64,000 nucleotides of DNA, from assembly GCF_000302535.1 (NCBI RefSeq), contig NC_018708.1, forward strand, positions 2,232,001 through 2,296,000, read 5' to 3'. The notes beneath the pieces are model-generated. The model made no database searches and was not told the DNA's origin. It saw only the letters and a list, made by a program, of their open reading frames with translations. Both the position numbers and the translations under genes were made by a program. Positions 51,681-60,325 of the stretch are shown here, piece after piece; position 1 is the stretch's first letter; every line of letters starts with the position of its first letter. The DNA is from Acidovorax sp. KKS102. Its GTDB lineage: Bacteria; Pseudomonadota; Gammaproteobacteria; Burkholderiales; Burkholderiaceae_C.

Positions 51681-52634
51681 GTGCGCCCTTCGCTGGATAC
51701 CCCCATCCCACCGTCCAGCGGCGCGTCCGCCTCTGCTCCAACAACAACCGGCGCCGTGCGCTGCGTGGTCGCACTGGGCAACGCACTGGGTGAGGGGGTG
51801 CTGTGGTCGGTGCGTGAGCAGGCGGTGTACTGGGTGGACATCCTGCAGCGCGAGCTGCACCGCTGGGACCCGGCCACCAGCGCCCACCAGCGTTGGACGT
51901 TTGACGAAGAGATTTCTGCCATTGCCGAGCGCACCAACGCCCCCGGCTTCATCGTCACCCTGCGCCGGGGCTTTGCACTGTTCGACCCCGCTGCCGACAT
52001 CGCCCCGCGCTACCTGCACCAGCCCGAGCCAGAGCGCACAGGCAACCGATTCAACGACGGCAAGTGCGACGCCCAGGGGCGCTTTTGGGGCGGCAGCATG
52101 GACTTTGCGTGCGAGGCCCCCACGGGCGCGCTCTACACCTATACCGTCAGCGGCGACTGCGTGCGGCACGACGATGGTTTTGCCGTGACCAACGGCCCCA
52201 CGTGGGCCACCACCGCGCAGGGCCCGGCCATGTTTTTCAACGACACGGTGCAGGGCACCACCTACCGCTACCGCTGCGACCCAGCCACCGGCACCGTAAG
52301 CGACAAAACGCTGTGGAAGCGCTGGCCCGCCGCCGACGGCGTGCCCGACGGCATGACCACCGACGCGCAGGGACGCCTGTGGGTGGCGCATTGGGGCGGT
52401 GGCTGCGTCACCTGCCACGACGCCGACACGGCCGAAGAGCTGGCCCGCATCCCGCTGCCCGTGAGCCAGGTCACCAACTGCGCCTTTGGCGGTGCGGACC
52501 TGCGCACGCTGTACATCACCTCGGCACGCACGGGCCTCACGCCCGAACAGCTCGCGGCCGAGCCGCTGGCGGGTGCACTGTTTGCCGTTGACATCTCCAC
52601 GCCTGGCGTGCCCGCACACCTGTTTGGCGGCTGA
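51681..52634 (+). CDS. SMP-30/gluconolactonase family sugar lactonase
   Basis: This 317-residue beta-propeller protein has the SMP-30 metal residues: Glu in NALGEGVLWS, NRFNDGKCDAQGRFWGGSMD (Asn/Asp), TNGPTWATTAQG, and Asp in PDGMTTDAQGRLWVAHWGGG. It hydrolyses sugar lactones (galactono- or arabonolactone) formed by the neighbouring dehydrogenase. I chose GTG 51681 because GGAG stands nine bases before it; an ATG at 51621 would add 20 residues without family resemblance. The aldose 1-epimerase gene follows 78 bp later. Confidence 0.87.
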   Translation: MRPSLDTPIPPSSGASASAPTTTGAVRCVVALGNALGEGVLWSVREQAVYWVDILQRELHRWDPATSAHQRWTFDEEISAIAERTNAPGFIVTLRRGFALFDPAADIAPRYLHQPEPERTGNRFNDGKCDAQGRFWGGSMDFACEAPTGALYTYTVSGDCVRHDDGFAVTNGPTWATTAQGPAMFFNDTVQGTTYRYRCDPATGTVSDKTLWKRWPAADGVPDGMTTDAQGRLWVAHWGGGCVTCHDADTAEELARIPLPVSQVTNCAFGGADLRTLYITSARTGLTPEQLAAEPLAGALFAVDISTPGVPAHLFGG

Positions 52635-52712
52635 CGCTGGCGCCATGCGCAGCGGCGGGGCCTTAGCTCCGCCACCTCCTTTTTTCTCCATCCCGCAGAA
52701 AGCACACCGCCC

Positions 52713-53648
52713 ATGACCGAGGCCTCTTCATCCCACCCCATCGTCTGGCTGCACCACGCGGGGCAGCACCTGGGCCTGGTGCCCACCCTCGGCGGCAGCG
52801 TGGCGGCCTGGCAGATCGACGACCCGCAAGTGGCGGGCGCGCGCATCGATCTGTGGCGCCCATGGGATGGCGCCACGCCCGACCTGTACCAGCTCGCATC
52901 CTTTGCCATGGTGCCCTGGTCCAACCGCATCAGCGGCGGCGGGTTTGAGCATGCGGGGCAGTTCCACCCCATGCGTCCCAACCGCGTGGGCGAGCCGTAC
53001 CCCATCCACGGCGACGGGTGGCTGCAGCCCTGGCAGCTGACCCGGCCCGCGCCCGACACGCTGCAGATGCAACTGCGCTCCGAGCGCTTTGACGGCAACC
53101 CCTACGAGTACGAGTGCGTGCAGACCTTCCGGCTGGCGGAGGGCGGCCTGGACCAGTCGGTGCAGGTGCGGCACCTGGGCGCGCAGCCGCTGCCCTACGG
53201 CCTGGGCTTGCACCCCTGGTTTCCGCGCACGCCTGGCACGCGCATCACGGCGCCGGTGCAGGGTGTGTGGCTGTGTGGCGATGACCCTTTGCCCACGGAG
53301 AACACGCAGCAGTTTCCACCTGGCTGGGACCTGAACTGCGGCGCGCCCGCCAACGGCGGCCTCATCGACAACGCCTACACCGGCTGGGGCGGCACGGCGC
53401 AGATCGACTGGCCCGAGCGTGGCCTGCGCCTCACAGCCCGCATGCCCGATTTTGAAAAAGACGGCGGCACGGCCCAGCACTACTGCCTGGTCTACCGCCC
53501 GCCGCAGGGCCCGGCGTTCTGCTTTGAGCCCATCACCCAGCCCATCGATGCCTTTCACCAGCCTGGGCAGCCCGGCCTGCGCACCCTGGCGCAGGGGGAG
53601 GTGCTGGTGATGAATGTGCAGTGGCGCTACCAGTCGCTGACTGATTGA
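52713..53648 (+). CDS. Aldose 1-epimerase family protein
   Basis: This 311-residue mutarotase-fold protein has LVPTLGGSVAAWQ, FAMVPWSNRISGGGF (Asn/Arg of the sugar site), PIHGDGWLQPW with the catalytic His, GLGLHPWFPR with the second conserved His, and NGGLIDNAYTGW near residue 215. It interconverts the alpha and beta anomers so that the dehydrogenase has its substrate. It is the second gene after the lactonase in the rightward unit of the sugar locus. Confidence 0.88.
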   Translation: MTEASSSHPIVWLHHAGQHLGLVPTLGGSVAAWQIDDPQVAGARIDLWRPWDGATPDLYQLASFAMVPWSNRISGGGFEHAGQFHPMRPNRVGEPYPIHGDGWLQPWQLTRPAPDTLQMQLRSERFDGNPYEYECVQTFRLAEGGLDQSVQVRHLGAQPLPYGLGLHPWFPRTPGTRITAPVQGVWLCGDDPLPTENTQQFPPGWDLNCGAPANGGLIDNAYTGWGGTAQIDWPERGLRLTARMPDFEKDGGTAQHYCLVYRPPQGPAFCFEPITQPIDAFHQPGQPGLRTLAQGEVLVMNVQWRYQSLTD

Positions 53649-53670
53649 GGGCGGGCCTTAGAACAGTTTC

Positions 53671-54066
53671 TTACAGCAGCGCCGCGTGGCACGCCACGCA
53701 CAGCTTGTTGCCATCCGGGTCCCGAAAATACGCGCCGTAGTAATGGGCGTGGTACTCGGGCCGCAGGCCCGGGCGGCCCTCGCACACGGCGCCCAGGCTC
53801 AGCGCTAGGGCGTGCGCAGCATCCACCTGGTCGCGTGTGGCGGCCGCAAAGGCCACCATGGTGCCGTTGCCGGGTTGCGGCACCTCGCCATTGAAGGGGC
53901 GGGCAATCACAAACAGCGGGCGGGGGCCGGGGGTGGATTCCCAACCTGCCCAGGGCCGGCTGGGTTCGCAAAAGCGCTCCTTCACGCCCAGCGTGCTCAG
54001 CAAGGGCCGGTAAAACGCCAGCGCGCGCTCAAAGTCTGAAATGCCCACAAACACGTGCGACAGCAT
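53671..54066 (-). CDS. VOC-family (glyoxalase/dioxygenase fold) protein
   Basis: This 131-residue protein has one VOC module: HVFVGISDFERALAFYRPLL, PFNGEVPQPGNGTMVAFAAA, and YYGAYFRDPDGNKLCVACHA, whose DPDGN is a family hallmark. The metal residues would be His4 and a Glu or Cys later. Such proteins range from lyases to resistance proteins; a specific function is not evident. The ATG at 54066 has GGAAGGA upstream. It lies 37 bp downstream of the repeat-enlarged DUF1801 gene on the same strand. Confidence 0.85.
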   Translation of the reverse strand: MLSHVFVGISDFERALAFYRPLLSTLGVKERFCEPSRPWAGWESTPGPRPLFVIARPFNGEVPQPGNGTMVAFAAATRDQVDAAHALALSLGAVCEGRPGLRPEYHAHYYGAYFRDPDGNKLCVACHAALL

Positions 54067-54103
54067 GATGGGGTGATCCTTCCGTTGGTCTGAATGCTGG
54101 GGC

Positions 54104-54868
54104 CTATGCGGCCGACCCGGTACGCCCCGGTGCCCGGCCCTTGCGGGCCTTGCTGCTGCCCAGCGCATTGAGCTCTACCGCCGCACGGATGAGCGCGCGG
54201 AACGCATCGGCAGGCAGCGTGTCGCCATCGTGGATATCAATGGCGCGGCGTGCGTTGCCGTCCAGGCTGGCATTGAACAGGCGCGCCGGGTCGGGCAGGG
54301 CGGCGCCTTTGAGAAACGTGAGCTTTACCGCTGTCTTTTGGAGCCTGTTGACGGCCTCGCAGGGGGCGCGCAGCGGTCTTTGCGGGATGGGGTGCAAGGC
54401 GCGGTGCGCAGCCAATAGCTCGGCTATTGGCAAGCGCCGCAACGCCGCAGACCACCCGCAAAGACCACTGCCCGAAGGGTTGGAGCGAAATCGGGCGATT
54501 GGACGCCCCGGCTGCTTGCATGGGCATGAGCCCATGCGGCGCATCCGAAGCATCCATTCATCCCGATTGCGCTCCAACGCGATCCCCTGCGAGGCCGTCA
54601 ACAGGCTCCAGCTCTCGCCCGTGCACAAGATTCCGCCCAGCGACCACACCGGCGTGCCGCGCCACTTCCACTCTTCCACCACACCGGGCGCGGCTTCGTG
54701 GATCAGCTGGCGCACCTGCGCCAGCACCTGCCCACGCCAGTCGCCCAGGTCGGCAATGCGCTGGTCGATCAGTGCCGATGCGGCAGGCCCGGTGGTTGCC
54801 GTGTCTGGGGCGGTGGTGTTGGGCGCACGGCCCATGGCAGTGGGTGGGGATTTTTGGGCAGCAGCCAC
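54104..54868 (-). CDS. DUF1801-type protein enlarged by an in-frame repeat
   Basis: The ends of this 254-residue protein match DUF1801 proteins: GDWRGQVLAQVRQLIHEAAP, then EEWKWRGTPVWSLGGILCTG at the front, and VKLTFLKGAALPDPARLFNA plus ARRAIDIHDGDTLPADAFRA at the back. Between CTGES and TAVKLTF, where the family continues directly, are about 91 foreign residues encoded by a structured repeat (54340-54609). The frame is maintained through it. The fold is probably broken or carries a long loop. I chose GTG 54868, with AAGGA eight bases upstream. Family function is unknown. Confidence 0.7.
   Translation of the reverse strand: MAAAQKSPPTAMGRAPNTTAPDTATTGPAASALIDQRIADLGDWRGQVLAQVRQLIHEAAPGVVEEWKWRGTPVWSLGGILCTGESWSLLTASQGIALERNRDEWMLRMRRMGSCPCKQPGRPIARFRSNPSGSGLCGWSAALRRLPIAELLAAHRALHPIPQRPLRAPCEAVNRLQKTAVKLTFLKGAALPDPARLFNASLDGNARRAIDIHDGDTLPADAFRALIRAAVELNALGSSKARKGRAPGRTGSAA
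54340..54609. repeat. 270-bp palindromic insertion inside the DUF1801 gene
   Basis: Perfect 26-bp inverted ends lie at 54340-54365 (GGAGCCTGTTGACGGCCTCG, then CAGGGG) and 54584-54609. Inside are two large hairpins: CAGCGGTCTTTGCGGG (54371-54386) pairing with 54455-54470 around the tip CCAATAGCTCGGCTATTGG, and GTTGGAGCGAAATCGGG (54479-54495) pairing with 54562-54578 around GCATGGGCATGAGCCCATGC. The first tip resembles the tips of the palindromes at 19046 and 47105. Its length is a multiple of three. Confidence 0.8.
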
Positions 54869-55106
54869 GGGGTGGTCCTTGGTGGAGTGGGTGCAAAAGG
54901 CGAGGGGTGAGGCCCCGCCATTGTTGCTACTCCGCACACCTTGGCAACCCCGGTACAACGGGTTGTTGCCTTCTGGCCTGCCTCTGTTCATTCAGGCAAG
55001 CGCGTCGGTGGCTGCAGGACCTGCGCCCCCTTTGCGCCCCTCCGCGCGCCCTTGCGCGGCATTGCTCCGCGCCTCCGCACGATTCGTTTCAGCCGTGCGC
55101 CACGGC

Positions 55107-56747
55107 CTACCCCGCCACCCGCGCCAGCACTTCGCGGGCCTGCTCCGCAGTCACTGCCGGGCCGCCAGCCCGCCCCGTCCAGGCCACAAACTGGTCGGGT
55201 CGCACCAGCACCAGCGGTGCGCCATAGCGTGCGGGCTCGGTTCCTTCGCCTCCGTCACCACAGTCCACCAGCCGCAGCGGAAGGCCCAGGCCCGCCGCTG
55301 CCTCGCGAAAGGCTTGCACCGAGGTCGCATGCGCTCCATCGCCACCCACCACCAGCAGCGAAAAGCCTGCGCCCAGCTCCTCAAACACGTTGCGCCCGCT
55401 GGGCAGCGTGGCGGGTGCCAGGTGGTGGCCCGGCCGCGCCGTGAACTGGTGCGAGCCCTTGGCGCTGGTGGTGCGGCCCTCGCTGCACCACACTATGGCC
55501 GAGCCCTCGTAGTGCGGCTCAAACGCATGCACCTCGCCCACGGCGCCTTGGGCGCGCGCTTGCCACGCGGCCTCAAACGCGGCCTGGTCGCGCGCCGGGT
55601 CATAGGCGTCCAGGAACTCCTTGTCGGTCTCGATGGACCGCGCAATGAAGTCGTTGATGGTGGACGCAAACACCGGGCGCCGCTCGGCGTCGTACGAGTC
55701 CAGCAGGCGCTCGCCGCCCCAGCCCTGCAGCACGGCGGCCAGCTTCCAGCCCAGGTTGCGCGCGTCTTCCAGGCCCGAGTTCACGCCGTAGCCGCCGTAG
55801 GGCGGGTGGCTGTGCGCGGCATCGCCCGCGATGAAGACGCGGCCCTTGCGGTAGCTGTCGGCCAGCATGAAGCGCAGGTCCCAAAAGCCGATGTGCTCAA
55901 ACTCCACCTCAAACTCCGCGCCCACCGCCTCGTGCAGGTAGGCCGCAAAGTCAAAGTTGTCTTTGGTGGTGCCTGGCGGCACTGGTGCATGAAAGAACCA
56001 GGTGCTGCCCAGGTCCACCCGGCCCAGAAACTTCCAGTAGCCCTTCAGCTCGGGCTGCAGCACGTTGTAGTAAGACTTGCCGGGGTAGCGCTCCAGCAGC
56101 TGGTGCAGGCCTTTGGACTTGAAGACCAGCAGCACCATCATGCGGTCGTGGTCGGTGCGGGTGTGGGTGATGCCCGCCTGCTCGCGTACCACCGACCGGG
56201 CGCCGTCCGACCCCACCACATAGGCGCCACGCAGCACGCGCTGTGCCTTGCCGTCGCCACGCTGCTGGATGGTGACGGAAACGCCCGCATCGTCCTGTGC
56301 CACGGTGCTGGTCTCCCAGCCGTAGAGGGTCTGCACCGACGGCAGCTGTGCCACGCGCTGGCGCAGCACGGCCTCGGTGGCGTACTGCGGCAGCCGCTCG
56401 TTGGCCGTGAAGTAGTAGGGCTTGACCAGGTCGCGCTGCAGCCAGTCGTAGCTGTAGGGCCCCAGCAGCGTGCCGTGTGCGGTCAGGCCGCCAATGCCGT
56501 ATTCGACCGGAATAGTGCGCGCTGCGCGCAGCTGCTTTTCGGCACCCCAGAAGTGAAAGTGCTCCATGGTGCGCTGCGTCAGGTTCTGCCCCTTGGGGAT
56601 GGGCTGGGGCTGCACATAGCGCTCCACCACGATCACGCTCACGCCGCGCTGGCCCAGCTCAATGGCCAGGCCCATGCCGACCGGGCCGCCGCCCACGATG
56701 ATCACTTCGGCGTCTTGCTGCGGCGCCACGGTTGCTTGCTGGTTCAT
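55107..56747 (-). CDS. FAD-dependent aromatic hydroxylase, MhpA/PheA-like
   Basis: This 546-residue flavoprotein monooxygenase has the FAD/NADH motifs VIIVGGGPVGMGLAIELGQR, VVGSDGARSVVRE and GRVFIAGDAAHSHPPYGGYG, then NSGLEDARNLGWKLA, and a thioredoxin-like C-terminal domain. It should hydroxylate a phenolic or related ring compound using NAD(P)H and O2. It is followed upstream by a Bug-type binding protein gene on the same strand, and both are divergent from a LysR regulator. The start is uncertain: a GTG at 56783 would add 12 residues. The true substrate is unknown. Confidence 0.83.
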   Translation of the reverse strand: MNQQATVAPQQDAEVIIVGGGPVGMGLAIELGQRGVSVIVVERYVQPQPIPKGQNLTQRTMEHFHFWGAEKQLRAARTIPVEYGIGGLTAHGTLLGPYSYDWLQRDLVKPYYFTANERLPQYATEAVLRQRVAQLPSVQTLYGWETSTVAQDDAGVSVTIQQRGDGKAQRVLRGAYVVGSDGARSVVREQAGITHTRTDHDRMMVLLVFKSKGLHQLLERYPGKSYYNVLQPELKGYWKFLGRVDLGSTWFFHAPVPPGTTKDNFDFAAYLHEAVGAEFEVEFEHIGFWDLRFMLADSYRKGRVFIAGDAAHSHPPYGGYGVNSGLEDARNLGWKLAAVLQGWGGERLLDSYDAERRPVFASTINDFIARSIETDKEFLDAYDPARDQAAFEAAWQARAQGAVGEVHAFEPHYEGSAIVWCSEGRTTSAKGSHQFTARPGHHLAPATLPSGRNVFEELGAGFSLLVVGGDGAHATSVQAFREAAAGLGLPLRLVDCGDGGEGTEPARYGAPLVLVRPDQFVAWTGRAGGPAVTAEQAREVLARVAG

Positions 56748-56849
56748 GTTGTTGGTGTTGTTCGGTACGGGTCGGTTCGACACTGGCCGCGATGCAGTGT
56801 TGTGCAGTGCGGCGCGCTACTGGCCACCGCTGGGTGCGGGTGGTCGTGG

Positions 56850-57866
56850 TTACTCGGCGGTGATGCCCTGGGCCTTGATCAGGTCGGCCCAGCGCTTGGC
56901 GTCAGCGGTCACCAGCTTCTGGAACGCGTCTGGCGAGCTGTGGGCGGGCGTCATGCCCTGGGTCTCGAACGACTTGGCCACGGCAGGCGATGCCAGCACG
57001 TCGCGCAGCTCGGTGTTGAGCCGGTCCACCATGGCGCGGGGTGTGCCTGCGGGGGCAAACACGCCGTACCACATGTCCACGTTCAGGTCGCCCAGCTTCA
57101 GCGTGCCGAGTGACGGCACCTCGGGCAGCAGCGGGTGGGGCGTGTCCGAGCTGATGGCCAGCGCCTTCAGCTTGCCCGCCTTCACATGCTGCAAGGCCAC
57201 GTGGATGGGCAAGAACATGGCGTCGATCTGCCCGCCCAGCAGGTCCGTCACGGCGGGGGCGGTGCCCCGGTAGCTGATGTGGGTGAGCGAAATCTTGGCC
57301 CGGTTCTTCAGCAGCTCCATCGCCAGGTGGTGCGGCGTGCCCGCACCCGGCGAGCCGTAGTTGAGCGAGCCGGGCTTGGCCCGGGCGCGGTCCATCAGGT
57401 CCTTGAGCGATTCGATCTTCGACCCGGCCGACGCCACCAGCAGCAGCTGCCCCCAGCTCGTCTGGCTCACAGGCACCAGGTCCGTCAGCGGATTAAAGCC
57501 CTGCTTGGGGTACAGCGCCATGTTCATCACCAGTGTGTTCACGCTGACCAGCAGCGTGGTGCCGTCGGGCGTTGCGCGCACCACCTCTTGCGTGCCGATG
57601 ATGCCGGACGCCCCCGCCTTGTTCTCCACAAAAAACGGGCGCTTGAGCCGGTCAGACAGCGGCTGTGCAATCTGCCGCGCAATCAGGTCGATGCCCGTGC
57701 CGGGCGTGAACGGCACCACCAGCCGCACCGGTGCATCGGCACCCGTCTGCGCCCAGGCCCGGGGCGTGGCGGCTGCCGCCGTGGCGGCCAGCGCGCCCAG
57801 CACCAGGCTGCGGCGTTGGGGGGAGGGCGGGTGCGCGTTGGCACGCAGGGTGGGCAGCTGGGGCAT
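56850..57866 (-). CDS. Bug/TctC-family periplasmic binding protein
   Basis: This 338-residue protein has a Tat-like signal (PQRRSLVLGALAATAAA, cleavage near RAWAQ) and the Bug pattern VRLVVPFTPGTGIDLIARQI, FVENKAGASGIIGTQEVVRA, NYGSPGAGTPHHLAMELLKN and LLGGQIDAMFLPI. It captures a small carboxylic acid for a tripartite tricarboxylate transporter encoded elsewhere, or acts as a sensor. It begins the operon with the hydroxylase (102 bp apart) and is divergent from a LysR regulator. Confidence 0.88.
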   Translation of the reverse strand: MPQLPTLRANAHPPSPQRRSLVLGALAATAAAATPRAWAQTGADAPVRLVVPFTPGTGIDLIARQIAQPLSDRLKRPFFVENKAGASGIIGTQEVVRATPDGTTLLVSVNTLVMNMALYPKQGFNPLTDLVPVSQTSWGQLLLVASAGSKIESLKDLMDRARAKPGSLNYGSPGAGTPHHLAMELLKNRAKISLTHISYRGTAPAVTDLLGGQIDAMFLPIHVALQHVKAGKLKALAISSDTPHPLLPEVPSLGTLKLGDLNVDMWYGVFAPAGTPRAMVDRLNTELRDVLASPAVAKSFETQGMTPAHSSPDAFQKLVTADAKRWADLIKAQGITAE

Positions 57867-57947
57867 GGGGCTTGTCTCTCTAGTCGTTAGAAGGGCGTTA
57901 CAGGACAATTACAACGACACTCTTGACATTGATCAAACGGAAAATTC

Positions 57948-57964
57948 TGATGAATTCTTCATCA
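57948..57964. promoter_or_regulatory. 17-bp palindromic operator between the Bug and LysR genes
   Basis: TGATGAATTCTTCATCA is perfectly symmetrical about its centre and fits a LysR T-N11-A type site. It lies in the 104-bp divergent region. It covers one candidate ATG of the LysR gene (57950), which argues for the start at 57971. Confidence 0.55.
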
Positions 57965-57970
57965 AAGCTG

Positions 57971-58879
57971 ATGAATGTCAGCACCCGCCAGCTCCACGCT
58001 TTTCTGGAGGTCACGCGCCTGCAGAGCTTTGCCAAGGCGGCCGAGCAGGTGCACCTGTCGCCCTCGGGCATGAGCATGCTGGTCAAGGAGCTGGAGGACC
58101 AGGTGGGCGCCCGCCTGTTTGACCGCACCACGCGGTCGATCACGCTGACCGACGCCGGGCGCCGCCTGCAGCCCGTGGCCGAGCGCGTGGTGGGCGAGCT
58201 GCGCGCCCTGGGCGCCGTGCTGGACGGCAACGAGGCCGCCGTGCGCTCGCGCCTGCTGGTGGCGGCCACCCCCATGATCTCGGCCAGCCTGCTGCCCGAG
58301 GTGATTCGCGGCTTTGCGCAAAGCCACCCCGGCGTGCAGGTGCAGCTCAGCGACGTTGAGGTAGGCACCGTGCGCCAGCGTGTGCTCGACGGCGAGGCCG
58401 ACATCGGCTTTGGCTTCTTCGTCAAACCCGCCGTGGGGCTGTCGCGCCAGCCCTTGTGCAAGTTCCGCCTCATGCGCATCAGCCCGCCCGATGCGGCGCA
58501 CACCAGCGGCCAGTTGTCCGACAGCCAGCCCTGGAGCCGCCTCAAAGACGTGCCCCTGGTCAGCCTGCCGTCGGGCAACCCCATCCAGGTGGTCATCGAA
58601 AAGCAGCTCTCCCGCCTGGGCTTGGCCCACCAGGAGCGCCCTCGCATGAACCTCATCGGCACCCTCATCGGCATGGTGCGCGCAGGCCGTGGCAGCGCCA
58701 TCGTGCCCTCGTTTGCGCTGGAAGAATGCCTGCGCCAGGGCCTGGGCGTCGCCATGCTGCGCGAGCCCGTGGTGCACCTGGACCTGTACCTGGCCTACCG
58801 CCGGGGCACGCAGCAAAAGCCGGCGGCGATGGCGTTTGCCGACGCGTTGCGGGAGGCGGCGGTGCGGTTGCCGGCGTAG
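57971..58879 (+). CDS. LysR-family regulator divergent from the hydroxylase operon
   Basis: This 302-residue regulator has the HTH MNVSTRQLHAFLEVTRLQSF followed by HLSPSGMSMLVKELEDQVG, and a complete effector domain with IGFGFFVKPAVGL and GMVRAGRGSAIVPSFAL. Starts at 57923 (TTG) and 57950 (ATG) are possible, but the second is inside a palindrome that looks like an operator. It probably controls the Bug/hydroxylase genes in response to their substrate. Confidence 0.82.
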   Translation: MNVSTRQLHAFLEVTRLQSFAKAAEQVHLSPSGMSMLVKELEDQVGARLFDRTTRSITLTDAGRRLQPVAERVVGELRALGAVLDGNEAAVRSRLLVAATPMISASLLPEVIRGFAQSHPGVQVQLSDVEVGTVRQRVLDGEADIGFGFFVKPAVGLSRQPLCKFRLMRISPPDAAHTSGQLSDSQPWSRLKDVPLVSLPSGNPIQVVIEKQLSRLGLAHQERPRMNLIGTLIGMVRAGRGSAIVPSFALEECLRQGLGVAMLREPVVHLDLYLAYRRGTQQKPAAMAFADALREAAVRLPA

Positions 58880-58910
58880 GCGGGCGATCCCGATGCGTTC
58901 ATTCAGCCTG

Positions 58911-58934
58911 TTTTATCTATTCTTTTATCTATTC
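58911..58934 (+). promoter_or_regulatory. Tandem 12-bp repeat upstream of the HipA-like gene
   Basis: TTTTATCTATTC occurs twice in direct succession, starting 56 bp before the ATG. The A/T-rich run continues (AATTTTTAATTC). TATC-containing repeats recall HipB operators, so it may be an autoregulatory site. Confidence 0.5.
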
Positions 58935-58966
58935 AATTTTTAATTCAAACGGCGTATCCTTAGGGC

Positions 58967-60325
58967 ATGCCCTCCGCCGCCCAGACCTACGCCAACGCCA
59001 TCCGCCCCCTGCTACGCCCCGGCCCCGCCAAGGCGCAGGCGCTGGCTCAGGCGCTGCAGGTCAGCCAGCCCACCGTCTCGCGGGCGCTTAGCGCGCTGGG
59101 TGACGAGGTGGTGCCTTTTGGCGCGGCAAGATCTATTCAATACACACTCCGCGATCCCCAGCGCGCCGATCTGGAGGCCGCCGTGTACCGCGTCACCCCC
59201 CAGGGCGCGCTCGAAACCCTGGGCACCCTCGTCCCGGTATGCCCGCAGGGCTTTGTGATGGTAGAAGCGGGCGGGGCCCGGCTGCACAGCGACGGCCTGC
59301 CTTGGTGGCTTTTTGACATGCGCCCGCAGGGCTACCTGGGGCGCGCCTACTGCCAGCGGCACGGCCAGCGCCTGGGCCTGCCCGAGCGGCTGGGCGACTG
59401 GAGCGACACCCATGCGCTGCGCGCCATCCTGGACCAGGGCGACGACATGCCCGGCAACCTGCTCATCGGCCCCACCGCGCGCGACCAGTTCGTCAACGCG
59501 CCCGACCCGGTGCCCATTGCAGCGGCGCAAAAGCTGCACACCTACGCCCAGCTGGCCGACCTGGCCGCACGCGGCGAAGTGGCGGGCTCGTCTGCCGCCG
59601 GGGAACAACCCAAGTTCACCGCCTACGCAGAGCAGGCCGACGGCACCGCCGCGCATGTGATGGTCAAGTTCACCGCAGAACTCGACACCCCCGTCAGCGC
59701 CCGCTGGCGCGACCTGCTGCTGGGCGAACACATCGCCCTGCAGGTGCTGCGGGACCATGGTGTTCCTGCCGCGCAATCCATGACCTGGATGCACGGCACC
59801 CAACGGTTTCTGGAAGTGCAGCGGTTTGACCGGTTGGGTGCGCGCGGGCGAAGGGCGCTGCATTCCTTCGCCGCGCTGGACGCCGAGTTTGTCGGCAGCG
59901 GCGGCAACTGGCCGGTGATCGCCAGGGCGTTGTGGAAGTCCGGGGTCATCACCCCCCAGGCCTTCGACACGGCCTGCCTGCTGTGGGCGTTTGGCACCCT
60001 GATCGGCAATACCGACATGCACAGCGGCAATCTCTCGTGTTTGTCAGAGGGGCGCAGGCCTTATGAGCTGGCGCCTGCGTATGACATGACGCCCATGGCG
60101 TTTGCACCCACGGCGGGGGGAGGTTTGCCGAACCGGACGCTGGAACTGACGGTGGGGGAGCAGGTCAGCGCGACGGCTTGGAAAGAGGCGCTGGCAATGG
60201 CGCAGGTGTTTGCTCGCCGGGTGGAAGATGCGGAAGGATTCAGCGCGGGTTTTGACATGTGCAAGGCCGAGTTGGTGCGCCATGTGAGGGTGACTGAGGA
60301 GCGTGTTGGGCGGCTAGCTGTTTAG
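58967..60325 (+). CDS. HipA-like kinase with N-terminal winged helix (YjjJ/HipH type)
   Basis: This 452-residue protein has an N-terminal HTH (AKAQALAQALQVSQPTVSRA) not found in ordinary HipA, then the HipA-N and HipA-C kinase regions. Those hold GSSAAGEQPKFTA (the mobile ATP loop), FLEVQRFDR, GNTDMHSGNLS with catalytic Asp350, and AYDMTPM with metal Asp373. This arrangement is that of E. coli YjjJ (HipH), in which toxin-like kinase and DNA-binding parts occur in one protein. No separate HipB gene lies next to it. It may phosphorylate a tRNA synthetase or another target and regulate its own gene through the TTTTATCTATTC repeats. Confidence 0.83.
   Translation: MPSAAQTYANAIRPLLRPGPAKAQALAQALQVSQPTVSRALSALGDEVVPFGAARSIQYTLRDPQRADLEAAVYRVTPQGALETLGTLVPVCPQGFVMVEAGGARLHSDGLPWWLFDMRPQGYLGRAYCQRHGQRLGLPERLGDWSDTHALRAILDQGDDMPGNLLIGPTARDQFVNAPDPVPIAAAQKLHTYAQLADLAARGEVAGSSAAGEQPKFTAYAEQADGTAAHVMVKFTAELDTPVSARWRDLLLGEHIALQVLRDHGVPAAQSMTWMHGTQRFLEVQRFDRLGARGRRALHSFAALDAEFVGSGGNWPVIARALWKSGVITPQAFDTACLLWAFGTLIGNTDMHSGNLSCLSEGRRPYELAPAYDMTPMAFAPTAGGGLPNRTLELTVGEQVSATAWKEALAMAQVFARRVEDAEGFSAGFDMCKAELVRHVRVTEERVGRLAV

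Noticed and set aside
54141-57113. A 990-codon open frame on the plus strand
   Set aside because: It is antisense to the DUF1801, hydroxylase and Bug genes, all of which have clear motifs. In GC-rich DNA antisense frames stay open; it has no family resemblance and no ribosome-binding site.
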